A stretch of DNA of 64,000 nucleotides from positions 124,001-188,000 of the forward strand of contig JACKMZ010000006.1 in assembly GCA_024235135.1 (NCBI GenBank), given 5' to 3'. This DNA is from Gammaproteobacteria bacterium. Its GTDB lineage: Bacteria > Pseudomonadota > Gammaproteobacteria > Competibacterales > Competibacteraceae. The notes under the pieces are model-generated. The model worked only from the letters and a program-made list of their open reading frames with translations, was not told the origin of the DNA and made no database searches. Positions 8,435 through 16,060 of this stretch are shown in pieces (position 1 is the stretch's first letter; every line of letters begins with the position of its first letter). Position numbers and translations under genes: made by a program.

Positions 8435-9475
8435 TCAATCCGGCTTGGCGACACGCCCGCACTCCTGGGCCGCCGAGCCGGTCGCCCCGACCCGCTCGGC
8501 GGTTCCCGGATGGCTGGACAAAAAAGCGTACGATCCGTCCGTTTCCTTCGCGCCCGATTGACTGGCTTCCAGTTTGCCCAGAATCGATGCATAACAGCCG
8601 GCGGACACGCCTTGCTCAGCTAAAACCCGCAGGGCGTGGGCGTCCGCTTCGCGCTCGAAATCCCGTGAATAGGCCAGTTGCTGCAATACGGTCGGCAAGC
8701 TGACCAGCAAGGTGTCGGTCACCCCATTCAAATCCCCGAACAATCCGCTCAGCGTCAGCGCCACGCCTGCCGTCTGAAGAATCTGCCGGACGCTGTGGCG
8801 TTCCCGGACGTGGCCGATTTCATGAGCCAGCACCGCCAGCAATTCGCCATCCTGCTCGACCTGCTCCAATAGTTCGTCGGTCACGATCAGGGCGCCGGCC
8901 GGCAAGGCCAGCGCGTTGGCGCCCAATGCACCGCCCTTGCGGATCAACAACCGGTATTCGCCTTGGGAATCGATCTGCGCCAACACGCGCGCGGCCCGCT
9001 CGCGGTGGCTGTCGTCCAATTCCGAGGGGGTCAGAAGATGATCGTCCAGGATTTCCAGGATGTGGGCATCCAGAGCGGATACGGCGGCGGGCGGCACTAC
9101 CGCGGACAAGGGTTTGGCGATCAGCGGAAAGCCGTAATGCATCAGTCCGAACACCAAAGCCGGGGTCAGCGCCAGCGCCAGCAGCGCCCACAACCAGCGG
9201 TTCTCCAGGCGATGGACCAGGCCGCTGGCGCGCGCGTGGCCGGCGACGATCAGCGCCTCATCCAGACGTTCATCCTGGGTATCGAAGCGCCCTCCGTCGG
9301 CGAAGGTCAGACTGCGCGGCATCCGTGCCACGCGCTCCGATACCTCCGCCGCGCGCAGATCGCAAGCCAGCCGTCGATCACCCATGACGATCCAACTGCC
9401 GGCGGCATCGACGCACAATATCCCGTCGAGCCGCTGCGAACGGCCGGGCGGGAAATAATGCCCGCTCAGCTCCAT
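8435..9475 (-). CDS. Membrane-anchored M48 family zinc metalloprotease
   Basis: A 346-residue M48 peptidase. An N-terminal soluble region precedes a single membrane segment (LWALLALALTPALVFGLMHYG, about residues 90-110). The zinc site HEIGH lies near residue 218 within LAVLAHEIGHVRERHSV, and the downstream glutamate ligand is in YSRDFEREADAHAL. Domain layout suggests the protease domain is periplasmic. The ATG overlaps the stop of the upstream DUF898 gene (TGATG), so the two are coupled; in many genomes DUF898 and M48 proteins are neighbours. Substrate unknown. Confidence 0.88.
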   Translation of the reverse strand: MELSGHYFPPGRSQRLDGILCVDAAGSWIVMGDRRLACDLRAAEVSERVARMPRSLTFADGGRFDTQDERLDEALIVAGHARASGLVHRLENRWLWALLALALTPALVFGLMHYGFPLIAKPLSAVVPPAAVSALDAHILEILDDHLLTPSELDDSHRERAARVLAQIDSQGEYRLLIRKGGALGANALALPAGALIVTDELLEQVEQDGELLAVLAHEIGHVRERHSVRQILQTAGVALTLSGLFGDLNGVTDTLLVSLPTVLQQLAYSRDFEREADAHALRVLAEQGVSAGCYASILGKLEASQSGAKETDGSYAFLSSHPGTAERVGATGSAAQECGRVAKPD

Positions 9476-10656
9476 CAAATGCCGACGAGATCGATATCGA
9501 AGGCATCGCCGATTTCGTCGCCCGCCGCGCCGCGATCCCGCACGAGGGAACCCTCGAAGCCCTCAAGATCGCCCTGATAGGCCAGGCTCTCGACCCGATA
9601 CCGCGCCATTCTCACCTTGGCCCAGGGAAACGCCAGTCCCAGGGTCGTCACCACCAGTAGCGTGTTCGTGATCAGAATGCCCCAATAGCCGAAAACGGTC
9701 ATGTTGGAGCGGAAGCGCACCGGCCCCAGTTGCGTATTGTTGAACAGGTAATTACTCGTCAGTACCTGCCAGAACGCATACGGCAGCATATAGGCGGGCA
9801 GAATAATCAAAGCGATCAGCGGAGCCGCGAATTTCGGCGCTGATCCTCCCGGCGAGTAACCCGCGAAGGCGCCGGTCAGCGCGCCGATAATCGCGACGCC
9901 TATGCCCGCCGCCATGACCGCCACCAGTCCCACGCCCAAGCTACCGAGAAAGAATCCGAAATAAGCCGGCCGCTTCAGATCGGGCGCGAAATAAGTGTCG
10001 CCGTAGGCGCTATGCGAGGTGGTAAACGTGGTCAATCGATGAATGAAAGCCGGATAGATCAGAAAATAAACCATGATCATCCCCAAAAACAGGCCGATTC
10101 CGGCCAGCTTTTCCTGAGCGATCAGCCAGCCCAAACCAGCCGGAACCGCCACGGCGAGCAGCGCGACGACGAAATACGTTCCGAAAATCCCATAAGCTTG
10201 CCGTGCGTCGCCGACGAAATTGAAGCGCAGATTGCGGTAGCTGGTATTGCGATAGCGGAAGCGCAGGGAACGGACTATCAACCAGGGCATCATCACGGCT
10301 ATCAGCAACAAGGTGACCGCCGGCGCCGCCGGATGAAGATACCCGCCGCCCGCGTAACCCGCCAACAGGAAAATGGCGATGACTCGACCCACCAGGATAG
10401 CCCGGGGGTCGCCATGAAAGTCGAAATGACTGTCGTCGAGAAAGGTATTGCCGCAAAAATAACGGCGATTGCGCACGGTGGCCCAGGCCGAATAAATGCC
10501 CAGCGTCACCACCGACAATAAGACGTTGACGATCCAGACACGAAAATACTCGCTTCCCTGCCCACGAAATTCCAACCGTAACCAGGGTTCCGGTCCCTTG
10601 AACTCAACGGGTTGATTCCACTGATTCTCTACTATTGGCGCGCCGGCATCGCCCAT
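9475..10656 (-). CDS. DUF898 (YjgN-like) multi-pass inner-membrane protein
   Basis: A 393-residue protein with the DUF898 repeated pattern FRGQGSEYFRVWIVNVLLSVVTLGIYSAWATVRNRRYFCGNT, several further hydrophobic segments, and a second related module (FRSNMTVFGYWGILITNTLLVVTTLGLAFPWAKVRMARY). It is probably an integral inner-membrane protein with about eight helices. Function is unknown. It heads a two-gene unit with the M48 protease, overlapping it by one base. The start at 10656 is divergent to the region that holds the twin palindromes. Confidence 0.85.
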   Translation of the reverse strand: MGDAGAPIVENQWNQPVEFKGPEPWLRLEFRGQGSEYFRVWIVNVLLSVVTLGIYSAWATVRNRRYFCGNTFLDDSHFDFHGDPRAILVGRVIAIFLLAGYAGGGYLHPAAPAVTLLLIAVMMPWLIVRSLRFRYRNTSYRNLRFNFVGDARQAYGIFGTYFVVALLAVAVPAGLGWLIAQEKLAGIGLFLGMIMVYFLIYPAFIHRLTTFTTSHSAYGDTYFAPDLKRPAYFGFFLGSLGVGLVAVMAAGIGVAIIGALTGAFAGYSPGGSAPKFAAPLIALIILPAYMLPYAFWQVLTSNYLFNNTQLGPVRFRSNMTVFGYWGILITNTLLVVTTLGLAFPWAKVRMARYRVESLAYQGDLEGFEGSLVRDRGAAGDEIGDAFDIDLVGI

Positions 10657-11050
10657 AATGTATTCCTCAAGTTATTGTCCTAGAACAAGGCTTCCAGGCC
10701 ATGATGGTTTCCACGACTGTTTCTTGGTGGTGTTGCATCGGATAGGAATGAACGTTACAGCGTTGATCAGAGCAGGTTATATGCCAGTGTCGAAGGCAAC
10801 GGGGAGGCGCAACTCACTTTATTCCCGACAGGATCAACCGATGGAACGCGGCAGGCCAAATTGGCTGGTTCAAGATGAACCGGCAACGGTTCGAAATGAA
10901 CCATCCCCGGCGGATCACGGAGAATGGCGGGAAATTCGCGCACGAGACAAGCTATCGGCCCGGATATTTTCCAGCGCGTTCGTGGAATAAAAACGACGAT
11001 CCGGTGTTCATTTCACTGAAGCCATCCCGAATCCGTTGAAGGAGCGTCCT
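10657..11050. other. Intergenic region with operator-like sites
   Basis: The 394 bases between the divergent DUF898 and DUF2892 genes hold no convincing gene. A 110-codon open frame at 10658-10990 has no recognisable domain and irregular composition. The notable content is the pair of 15-bp inverted repeats listed separately at 10867-10902. Promoters for both flanking genes are expected here. Confidence 0.5.
10867..10902. promoter_or_regulatory. Tandem pair of 15-bp inverted repeats, operator-like
   Basis: Two near-identical dyads: GGTTCAAGATGAACC at 10867-10881 (perfect six-base arms, three-base centre) and GGTTCGAAATGAACC at 10888-10902 (five-base arms; one mismatch to the first arm). Their start-to-start distance is 21 bp, two DNA turns, so two dimers would sit on the same face. 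The pair lies 149 bases before the DUF2892 start and 211 bases before the divergent DUF898 start. The binding protein is not identified. This is what the sequence shows; operator function is inference. Confidence 0.45.
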
Positions 11051-11248
11051 ATGACCAAAAACGTCGGTTATCTTGACAAAAGCCTACGCATCGTCGTCGG
11101 CTTGATTTTGCTCAGCTTGGTCTTTATCGGTCCTCAGACCCCCTGGGGCTGGATAGGACTGGCGCCTCTGCTCACTGGCCTCGTCAATTGGTGTCCGGCG
11201 TATTCCCTCTTCGGACTCAATACCTGCCCGCTCGATAAGGCCACATGA
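11051..11248 (+). CDS. Small DUF2892 inner-membrane protein
   Basis: A 65-residue protein beginning MTKNVGYLDKSLRIVVGLILLS with two hydrophobic segments (about residues 12-30 and 32-48) and the typical C-terminal NWCPAYSLFGLNTCP of DUF2892, the YgaP C-terminal-type domain found alone or fused to rhodanese. The pair of cysteines in that motif is conserved. A GGAGCG ribosome site precedes the ATG at 11051. The sigma factor gene follows after 26 bases, so it may share its transcript. Confidence 0.85.
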   Translation: MTKNVGYLDKSLRIVVGLILLSLVFIGPQTPWGWIGLAPLLTGLVNWCPAYSLFGLNTCPLDKAT

Positions 11249-11274
11249 GCGGCCGCACGCAAGGATAGCCCCGC

Positions 11275-11793
11275 TTGTCCCAGACCACCGGCGGGCTCGC
11301 GGAACTGATCGCGCAACAGATACCCCGGCTGCGCCGCTATGCTCGTGCGTTGACCGGGGATCGCGAGCGCGCGGACGATTTGGTCCAGGATTCCCTGGAA
11401 CGGGCTTGGAGTCGAATTCATCTCTGGCGGGGCGGTGACATGCGTCCGTGGTTGTTCACCATCATGCATAACTTGTTCGCCAACCACGCGCGGCGGCATT
11501 CCCGCGAACCGGCCTGGGTGCCGCTGATCGATGAAGATACCCCCATGGACCGGCCGGCGGAGCACGAAACGGCGCTGGATCTGAGAGACTTGCAGACCGC
11601 CTTGAAACAGTTGCCGGAGGAACAACGCGCGGTGCTGCTACTGGTCTGTCTGGAACAACTGAGTTACGAGGAGACCGCCCATATTCTGGGAATTCCCATC
11701 GGCACGGTGATGTCCCGCTTGTCACGAGGCCGGGAACAACTGCGCTCATTTCTGCAGGGCAACCAAGAACGCCGGCTGAGGAGGGTTAAATGA
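11275..11793 (+). CDS. RNA polymerase ECF-type sigma factor
   Basis: A 172-residue sigma-70 family protein with region 2 (RLRRYARALTGDRERADDLVQDSLERAW, WLFTIMHNLFANHARR) and region 4 (LKQLPEEQRAVLLLVCLEQLSYEETAHIL, then GIPIGTVMSRLSRGREQL, the helix-turn-helix). The start is TTG at 11275, preceded by an AAGGAT site; no ATG lies near the domain boundary. Its last codons overlap the start of the next gene (ATGA), which encodes a membrane protein with the layout of an anti-sigma factor. Target promoters are unknown. Confidence 0.9.
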   Translation: MSQTTGGLAELIAQQIPRLRRYARALTGDRERADDLVQDSLERAWSRIHLWRGGDMRPWLFTIMHNLFANHARRHSREPAWVPLIDEDTPMDRPAEHETALDLRDLQTALKQLPEEQRAVLLLVCLEQLSYEETAHILGIPIGTVMSRLSRGREQLRSFLQGNQERRLRRVK

Positions 11794-12566
11794 GCCACGA
11801 ACCCGACACGGTCGACGAAGCCGAACTGCACGCCTATATCGATGGCCGATTGGACCCCGCCCGCCACCCCGCCGTACTGGCCTATCTGCGGGCGCATCCC
11901 GACGAAGCCCAACGCTGTGCTGATTATCAAGCCATCAATCAGGGTCTGCACGATTTGTTCGATGCCATTCTTGACGAGCCTCTGCCGGCCCGGCTCACTT
12001 TCCATTCCAGAAGCCAACGCGAGTGGCGTCCGTGGCTCAGGGTCGCGGCGATCGGCGGATGGCTGACGCTGGGCGGCGTGTTGGGCTGGACGATTCACGG
12101 TTACACCGGAAATCGGGCTCTTGCCGACGCCACCCTGGTACAGCAGGCCATGATCGCCCATGCCGTCTACGTACCCGAAGTGCGCCATCCGGTGGAGGTG
12201 GCCGCCAGTCAAGAACAGCACTTGACGACCTGGTTGACGAAACGGATGGGCACGGACATCCATATTCCCAACCTCGGCGATGATGGTTACGAATTGCTCG
12301 GTGGGCGCCTGCTGCCGGCCGAATCGGGTCCGGCCGCGCAATTCATGTATCAGGATGCCCATGGCCGTCGTTTGACCTTGTTTCTGCGTCGCAATGCCCA
12401 GCATAGCGGCGATACGGCTTTTCGTTTCGCGCAAGCCGGCGACATCCGGGGGTTCTATTGGGTAGACCGGGATCTGGGATACGCCCTGATCGGCGACGTG
12501 GACAAGGAAACCCTGGCTCGCGTGGCCCATACGGTTTATCGGGACTTGAACGGCCCTGGCCCATAA
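11790..12566 (+). CDS. Transmembrane anti-sigma factor
   Basis: A 258-residue protein with the N-terminal motif DEAELHAYIDGRLDPARHPAVLAYLRAHPDEAQR, typical of RsiW/ChrR-like anti-sigma factors, then one membrane span (LRVAAIGGWLTLGGVLGWTI, about residues 81-100) and a periplasmic domain of about 155 residues ending GYALIGDVDKETLARVAHTVY. The zinc-binding H-x3-C-x2-C motif of classic members is absent; only one cysteine is visible. It is co-translated with the sigma factor upstream, which is its presumed partner. Confidence 0.87.
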   Translation: MSHEPDTVDEAELHAYIDGRLDPARHPAVLAYLRAHPDEAQRCADYQAINQGLHDLFDAILDEPLPARLTFHSRSQREWRPWLRVAAIGGWLTLGGVLGWTIHGYTGNRALADATLVQQAMIAHAVYVPEVRHPVEVAASQEQHLTTWLTKRMGTDIHIPNLGDDGYELLGGRLLPAESGPAAQFMYQDAHGRRLTLFLRRNAQHSGDTAFRFAQAGDIRGFYWVDRDLGYALIGDVDKETLARVAHTVYRDLNGPGP

Positions 12567-12975
12567 TGCGGCTGAATCCAAGATAACCTATTTCGCCTCC
12601 TTCTCCGGTTCGGGTCCTGGAACCGGTACGGTCAATTTGTTTGTGAACACAATCCGTTCCCAACACCTTTGCCTGATTGGATAACGACGCTAATCCCACT
12701 CTTTCCGATGGCGCCATCGAAGAGTTAGGTCTCATCGTTTCAGAAATCGGACTGCCGCTCTATTCCTTTCATTCCGGTAACCTTCTCTGGCGGAAAAGCA
12801 CAGAATCATTTGCGTTCTTGAAATCACCATGCAATTTACCAACGTGGTCCTCACGATAGTCTTTTAAGTTTTATTTCATCCCCCGTCGTTAGATTAGCCT
12901 CCCGAAAGCATCCGCCACGCTCATGCGGCCGAATGCGTTATCGCTCCCGAAAAACCCATTGAATGATCAATTCTC
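12567..12975. other. Intergenic region with a stem-loop
   Basis: 409 bases without a supported gene. A stem-loop CCGGTTC / GAACCGG with an 8-base loop lies at 12605-12626, about 40 bases after the anti-sigma stop, but lacks a T-run, so it may be a weak terminator. A 60-codon frame at 12677-12859 has no ribosome site or domain. The last 100 bases should carry the promoter for the PepSY gene. Confidence 0.4.
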
Positions 12976-13242
12976 ATGAAAAATATCAAGCATTTCCGTA
13001 TCGCCGTACTTTCATTAGGTCTCTTGGCCGCTTCGATCGGTTTCGCCGCCGACTCAATGCTATCGAAAGACGATGCGACAAAAATGGCCCTGGAAGCCCA
13101 TCCCGGCGAACTCATTAAAGCCTATAAGGAAACCCGGCGCGGAGAGGAAGTCTGGGAAGTACAAGTCAAGGGCGACGACGGCAAGAAATGGGAAATTTAC
13201 TACAGCATGGCCGGCAAATTAGTCAAAGAAGAATCCGAATAA
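12976..13242 (+). CDS. Small secreted PepSY-domain protein
   Basis: An 88-residue protein with a signal peptide (MKNIKHFRIAVLSLGLLAASIGFAA) and one PepSY domain: LSKDDATKMALEAHPGELIKAYKETRRGEEVWEVQVKGDDGKKWEIYYSMAGKLVKEE in order. Such short periplasmic PepSY proteins commonly accompany cytochrome b561-type genes and PhoP/PhoQ-like systems, as they do here. Proposed roles include inhibition of periplasmic proteases or a redox/sensory function; none can be assigned from sequence. Confidence 0.85.
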   Translation: MKNIKHFRIAVLSLGLLAASIGFAADSMLSKDDATKMALEAHPGELIKAYKETRRGEEVWEVQVKGDDGKKWEIYYSMAGKLVKEESE

Positions 13243-13301
13243 TTCGCCCTTTCAATCGGCCGTCTCATGGATAATGAGTCGGTCGATTAGCGGTATCACT
13301 G

Positions 13302-13868
13302 ATGAATTCCACGACCCAATTACGAGTTTGGGACCCGCTGATTCGAGTGTTCCATTGGACACTGGTTGTCGCGGTCCTCACCGCTTATTTCACCGAAGGC
13401 GATCAACTGGATCTGCACGTCGCGGCGGGTTATACCGTGCTGGGACTGATCGCCTTTCGCCTGATCTGGGGTTTCGCCGGAACGCGCCATGCCCGATTTG
13501 TCGATTTCGTCTTCGCCCCGCGCGTGGTATGGACTTACCTCAAAGATCTGCCCAAGGGAACAGCCGCCCGCTTTATAGGTCATAACCCCGCAGGTGGCGC
13601 AATGATCGTCGCCCTGCTGCTATCCCTGACAGTGACCACATTCAGCGGTGTCGCCTTTTATGGCGCGGATCGATGGTTGGGTCCGCTGGCCGGCATCATG
13701 CAGAACACCGATGACTTCTGGATCGACGTCCTGAAAGAAACCCACGAAATCGCCGCCAACTTCACCATCCTCCTGGCCGCTGTCCATGTCTGTGGAGTCG
13801 CGTTCGAAAGTTGGTTGCATCAGGAGAATCTGATCGTTGCCATGGTCAATGGCCGCAAACGCGCTTGA
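13302..13868 (+). CDS. Cytochrome b561 / b-type haem membrane protein
   Basis: A 188-residue four-helix b-type cytochrome (cytochrome B561 bacterial/Ni-hydrogenase family). Helices and likely haem-ligand histidines appear in LIRVFHWTLVVAVLTAYF, LDLHVAAGYTVLGLIAFRLIWG, HEIAANFTILLAAVHVCGVAFESWLHQENL. The conserved GTRHARF loop between helices 2 and 3 is present. It should move electrons in the inner membrane. It sits between two PepSY genes, a layout common for thiosulfate- or copper/redox-related clusters in proteobacteria, though no dedicated cytochrome c gene is nearby. Confidence 0.88.
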   Translation: MNSTTQLRVWDPLIRVFHWTLVVAVLTAYFTEGDQLDLHVAAGYTVLGLIAFRLIWGFAGTRHARFVDFVFAPRVVWTYLKDLPKGTAARFIGHNPAGGAMIVALLLSLTVTTFSGVAFYGADRWLGPLAGIMQNTDDFWIDVLKETHEIAANFTILLAAVHVCGVAFESWLHQENLIVAMVNGRKRA

Positions 13869-13904
13869 TTCGCCTACCTCCCTATCGAGCCCGTAGGTTA
13901 TCCC

Positions 13905-14228
13905 GTGCCTCTGATCATTAGATTCTGGCTCTTGATCGCCGTGCTGCTGGTTCTGAGCACGGCCGGCGCCGATCCCGATGGCCGTCGCCTGGGCCACGAT
14001 GAAATCAAACGCATGATGGAAAATGGCGAAATCGTACCGCTGGAATCGATCCTGGAGCGATTCCGGGAACAACAACCCGAAGGCCGGCTATTGGAAGTCG
14101 AGCTGGAATACGAACACAACCGTTATGTTTACGAGTTGATGATTCTTGAGGAAGACGGCACGGTGGAAGAACTGGAATACGACGCGCACACGGGTAAATT
14201 CTGGCAGCGGGAGAGCGACGATCACTGA
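13905..14228 (+). CDS. Secreted PepSY-like protein
   Basis: A 107-residue protein with a short signal peptide (IIRFWLLIAVLLVLSTAGA) and a PepSY-like domain: LGHDEIKRMMENGEIVPLESILERFREQQPEGRLLEVELEYEHNRYVYELMILEEDGTVEELEYDAHTGKFW in order. The start is GTG at 13905 with an AGG eight bases upstream. It is very acidic. Members of this type are frequently encoded immediately before a PhoP/PhoQ-like pair; here a transglutaminase gene intervenes. Confidence 0.8.
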   Translation: MPLIIRFWLLIAVLLVLSTAGADPDGRRLGHDEIKRMMENGEIVPLESILERFREQQPEGRLLEVELEYEHNRYVYELMILEEDGTVEELEYDAHTGKFWQRESDDH

Positions 14229-14400
14229 ACGGTAACACGGCTCCGGCGTGGCGCCCGACCCGCCACGCTCCGCGCAAACCCACCCCGCCCGTCAATCGCC
14301 CCAGTGAATGCCCGCGTTGAAGCCGGCCGGCGCGGGAAACCCTGTATAGTGACGGTGTCCAGCGCACGACTGTCCCACACGGGGGATTGGGGAGAATTTC

Positions 14401-15234
14401 ATGCTAATTCAAGTCGGCTACGATATTGTTTTCGAGCATCCGGTGAAGACGCCGATTATCGCCATGCTTTATCTGCATCCCTCACGCCAATCCTCGATCC
14501 GCCGGGGTGAATTCCTGTTAGCCGATCCGCCTACGCCAATCAGCGAATACATCGATGCCTTCGGCAACCGTTGTGGACGCCTGATCGCGCCGGCCGGGCC
14601 GATTCGTTTTTGGAACGACGCCGTGGTTGAGGACAACGGTCAGCCGGACTTACAGGATCACACCGCGCGCCAACTGGAAATCCATGAGTTGCCGGATGAG
14701 ATACTCACCTTCCTGCTACCCAGCCGCTATTGCGAAGTGGACCGGATGGTCGACCTGGCCTGGCAACTCTTCGGCGCCATTCCGCCGGGCTGGAGCCGGG
14801 TGCAGGCAGTCTGCGATTTCGTCCACCACCATGTCCATTTCGATTACATGCAGGCCCGCAAAACCCGCACGGCTTTCGAAGCCTATCAGGAAAAAGTGGG
14901 CGTGTGCCGGGACTTCACGCATCTGGGTATCACGCTCTGCCGTTGTCTGAATATTCCCGCTCGCTACTGTACCGGCTATCTGGGCGACATCGGGGTACCC
15001 GTAAACGAGCCGATGGATTTCAGCGCCTGGTTCGAGGCGTATCTGGGGGGACGCTGGTATCCCTTCGATCCCCGCAATCACATGCCCCGTATCGGCCGGA
15101 TTCTCATGGCGCACGGTCATGACGCCGCCGACGTGGCGCTGCTGACCTCCTTCGGCCCCAGCCGGCTGGAGCGATTCACCGTGTGGACCCATGAGGTGGG
15201 CTATGACGCCTTGGCCAGCGTTCCGCAACAGTGA
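14401..15234 (+). CDS. Transglutaminase-like cysteine peptidase family protein
   Basis: A 277-residue protein with a bacterial transglutaminase-like N-terminal beta domain (MLIQVGYDIVFEHPVKTPIIAMLYLHPSR) and a transglut_core domain. The catalytic Cys is in KVGVCRDFTHLGITLCRC (about residue 166), His/Asp are in HMPRIGRI and the preceding GGRWYPFDPRNH. It has no signal peptide, so it is probably cytoplasmic. Related genes often neighbour ATP-grasp or circularly permuted ATP-grasp genes, which are absent here. The physiological reaction is unknown. Confidence 0.85.
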   Translation: MLIQVGYDIVFEHPVKTPIIAMLYLHPSRQSSIRRGEFLLADPPTPISEYIDAFGNRCGRLIAPAGPIRFWNDAVVEDNGQPDLQDHTARQLEIHELPDEILTFLLPSRYCEVDRMVDLAWQLFGAIPPGWSRVQAVCDFVHHHVHFDYMQARKTRTAFEAYQEKVGVCRDFTHLGITLCRCLNIPARYCTGYLGDIGVPVNEPMDFSAWFEAYLGGRWYPFDPRNHMPRIGRILMAHGHDAADVALLTSFGPSRLERFTVWTHEVGYDALASVPQQ

Positions 15235-15391
15235 TCCGCGGGGTCCGACCGATGGCCATTCCGGCGCCGGATGCGGGGATCAGCCTGTTTATCGCCTGGA
15301 CCCATCCGATGAAGCCGGATAAGGCCGTCCGGGTGGAATGGAATTCCGCCCACGACGGCGGGTGGTGACGGTCTCGGATAGCGGAAAGCCG

Positions 15392-16060
15392 ATGCGCCTG
15401 TTACTGGTCGAGGACGATGCCACCTTGTCCGCCCGCTTGAAGGCCCGTTTGGAACAGGCGGGTTTCGCCGTCGATACGGCGGACAACGGCATCGACGGCG
15501 CATTCATGGCGGACCAGGAACCTTATGGCGTCGTCGTATTGGATCTGGGTTTACCGGGACGACCGGGCCTGGACGTGCTGCGTCAATGGCGCGCTTCCGG
15601 CAACAACGTGCCGGTGTTGATTCTGACCGCGCGAGACGCCTGGCATGAACGGGTGGACGGCTTCAAAGCCGGCGCCGACGATTATCTGGGCAAACCCTTT
15701 CACGTCGAGGAGTTGTTGGCGCGCCTGCAGGCATTGATTCGCCGCAGTCACGCTCAAAACACAGGTCCCTTGCTTCAGGTCGCGGGACTGGCCCTGGACG
15801 AGGATACCCAAGTCGTCACGACGGCAACCGGTGAGAGCCACGCCCTGACCGGCACCGAATTCCGGCTGCTGCGGGTGCTGATGCTTAACCCAGGGAAAAT
15901 CCTTTCGAAAAGTCAGTTGTCCGAGCACGTCTACAACTTCGACTCGGACAAGGACAGCAATGTGTTGGAGGTTTACATCAATCGGCTGCGGCGCAAACTG
16001 GGCCATGATCTGATCGCCACTCGGCGAGGGCAGGGCTATGTGTTCGGCGGCGGCCACTGA
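15392..16060 (+). CDS. OmpR/PhoP-family response regulator
   Basis: A 222-residue two-component response regulator. The receiver domain has the acidic pair EDD near the start, phospho-acceptor Asp in VVVLDLGLPGRPGLDVL (about residue 51) and Lys in DDYLGKPFHVEELLARL. The C-terminal winged helix reads ALTGTEFRLLRVLMLNPGKILSKSQL and NVLEVYINRLRRKLG. I chose the ATG at 15392 to start at MRLLLVEDD; the frame is open further upstream but the extra residues are not family-like. It overlaps the histidine kinase start (TGATG). Confidence 0.93.
   Translation: MRLLLVEDDATLSARLKARLEQAGFAVDTADNGIDGAFMADQEPYGVVVLDLGLPGRPGLDVLRQWRASGNNVPVLILTARDAWHERVDGFKAGADDYLGKPFHVEELLARLQALIRRSHAQNTGPLLQVAGLALDEDTQVVTTATGESHALTGTEFRLLRVLMLNPGKILSKSQLSEHVYNFDSDKDSNVLEVYINRLRRKLGHDLIATRRGQGYVFGGGH

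Noticed and set aside
10658..10990. Possible 110-residue gene between DUF898 and DUF2892
   Set aside because: No ribosome site, no domain, and it spans the twin palindromes; composition is not coding-like.
11664..12581. Minus-strand frame of 305 codons over the sigma/anti-sigma genes
   Set aside because: Antisense to well-supported sigma factor and anti-sigma genes; no domain seen.
12677..12859. Possible 60-residue gene upstream of the PepSY gene
   Set aside because: No ribosome site, irregular composition and no family features.
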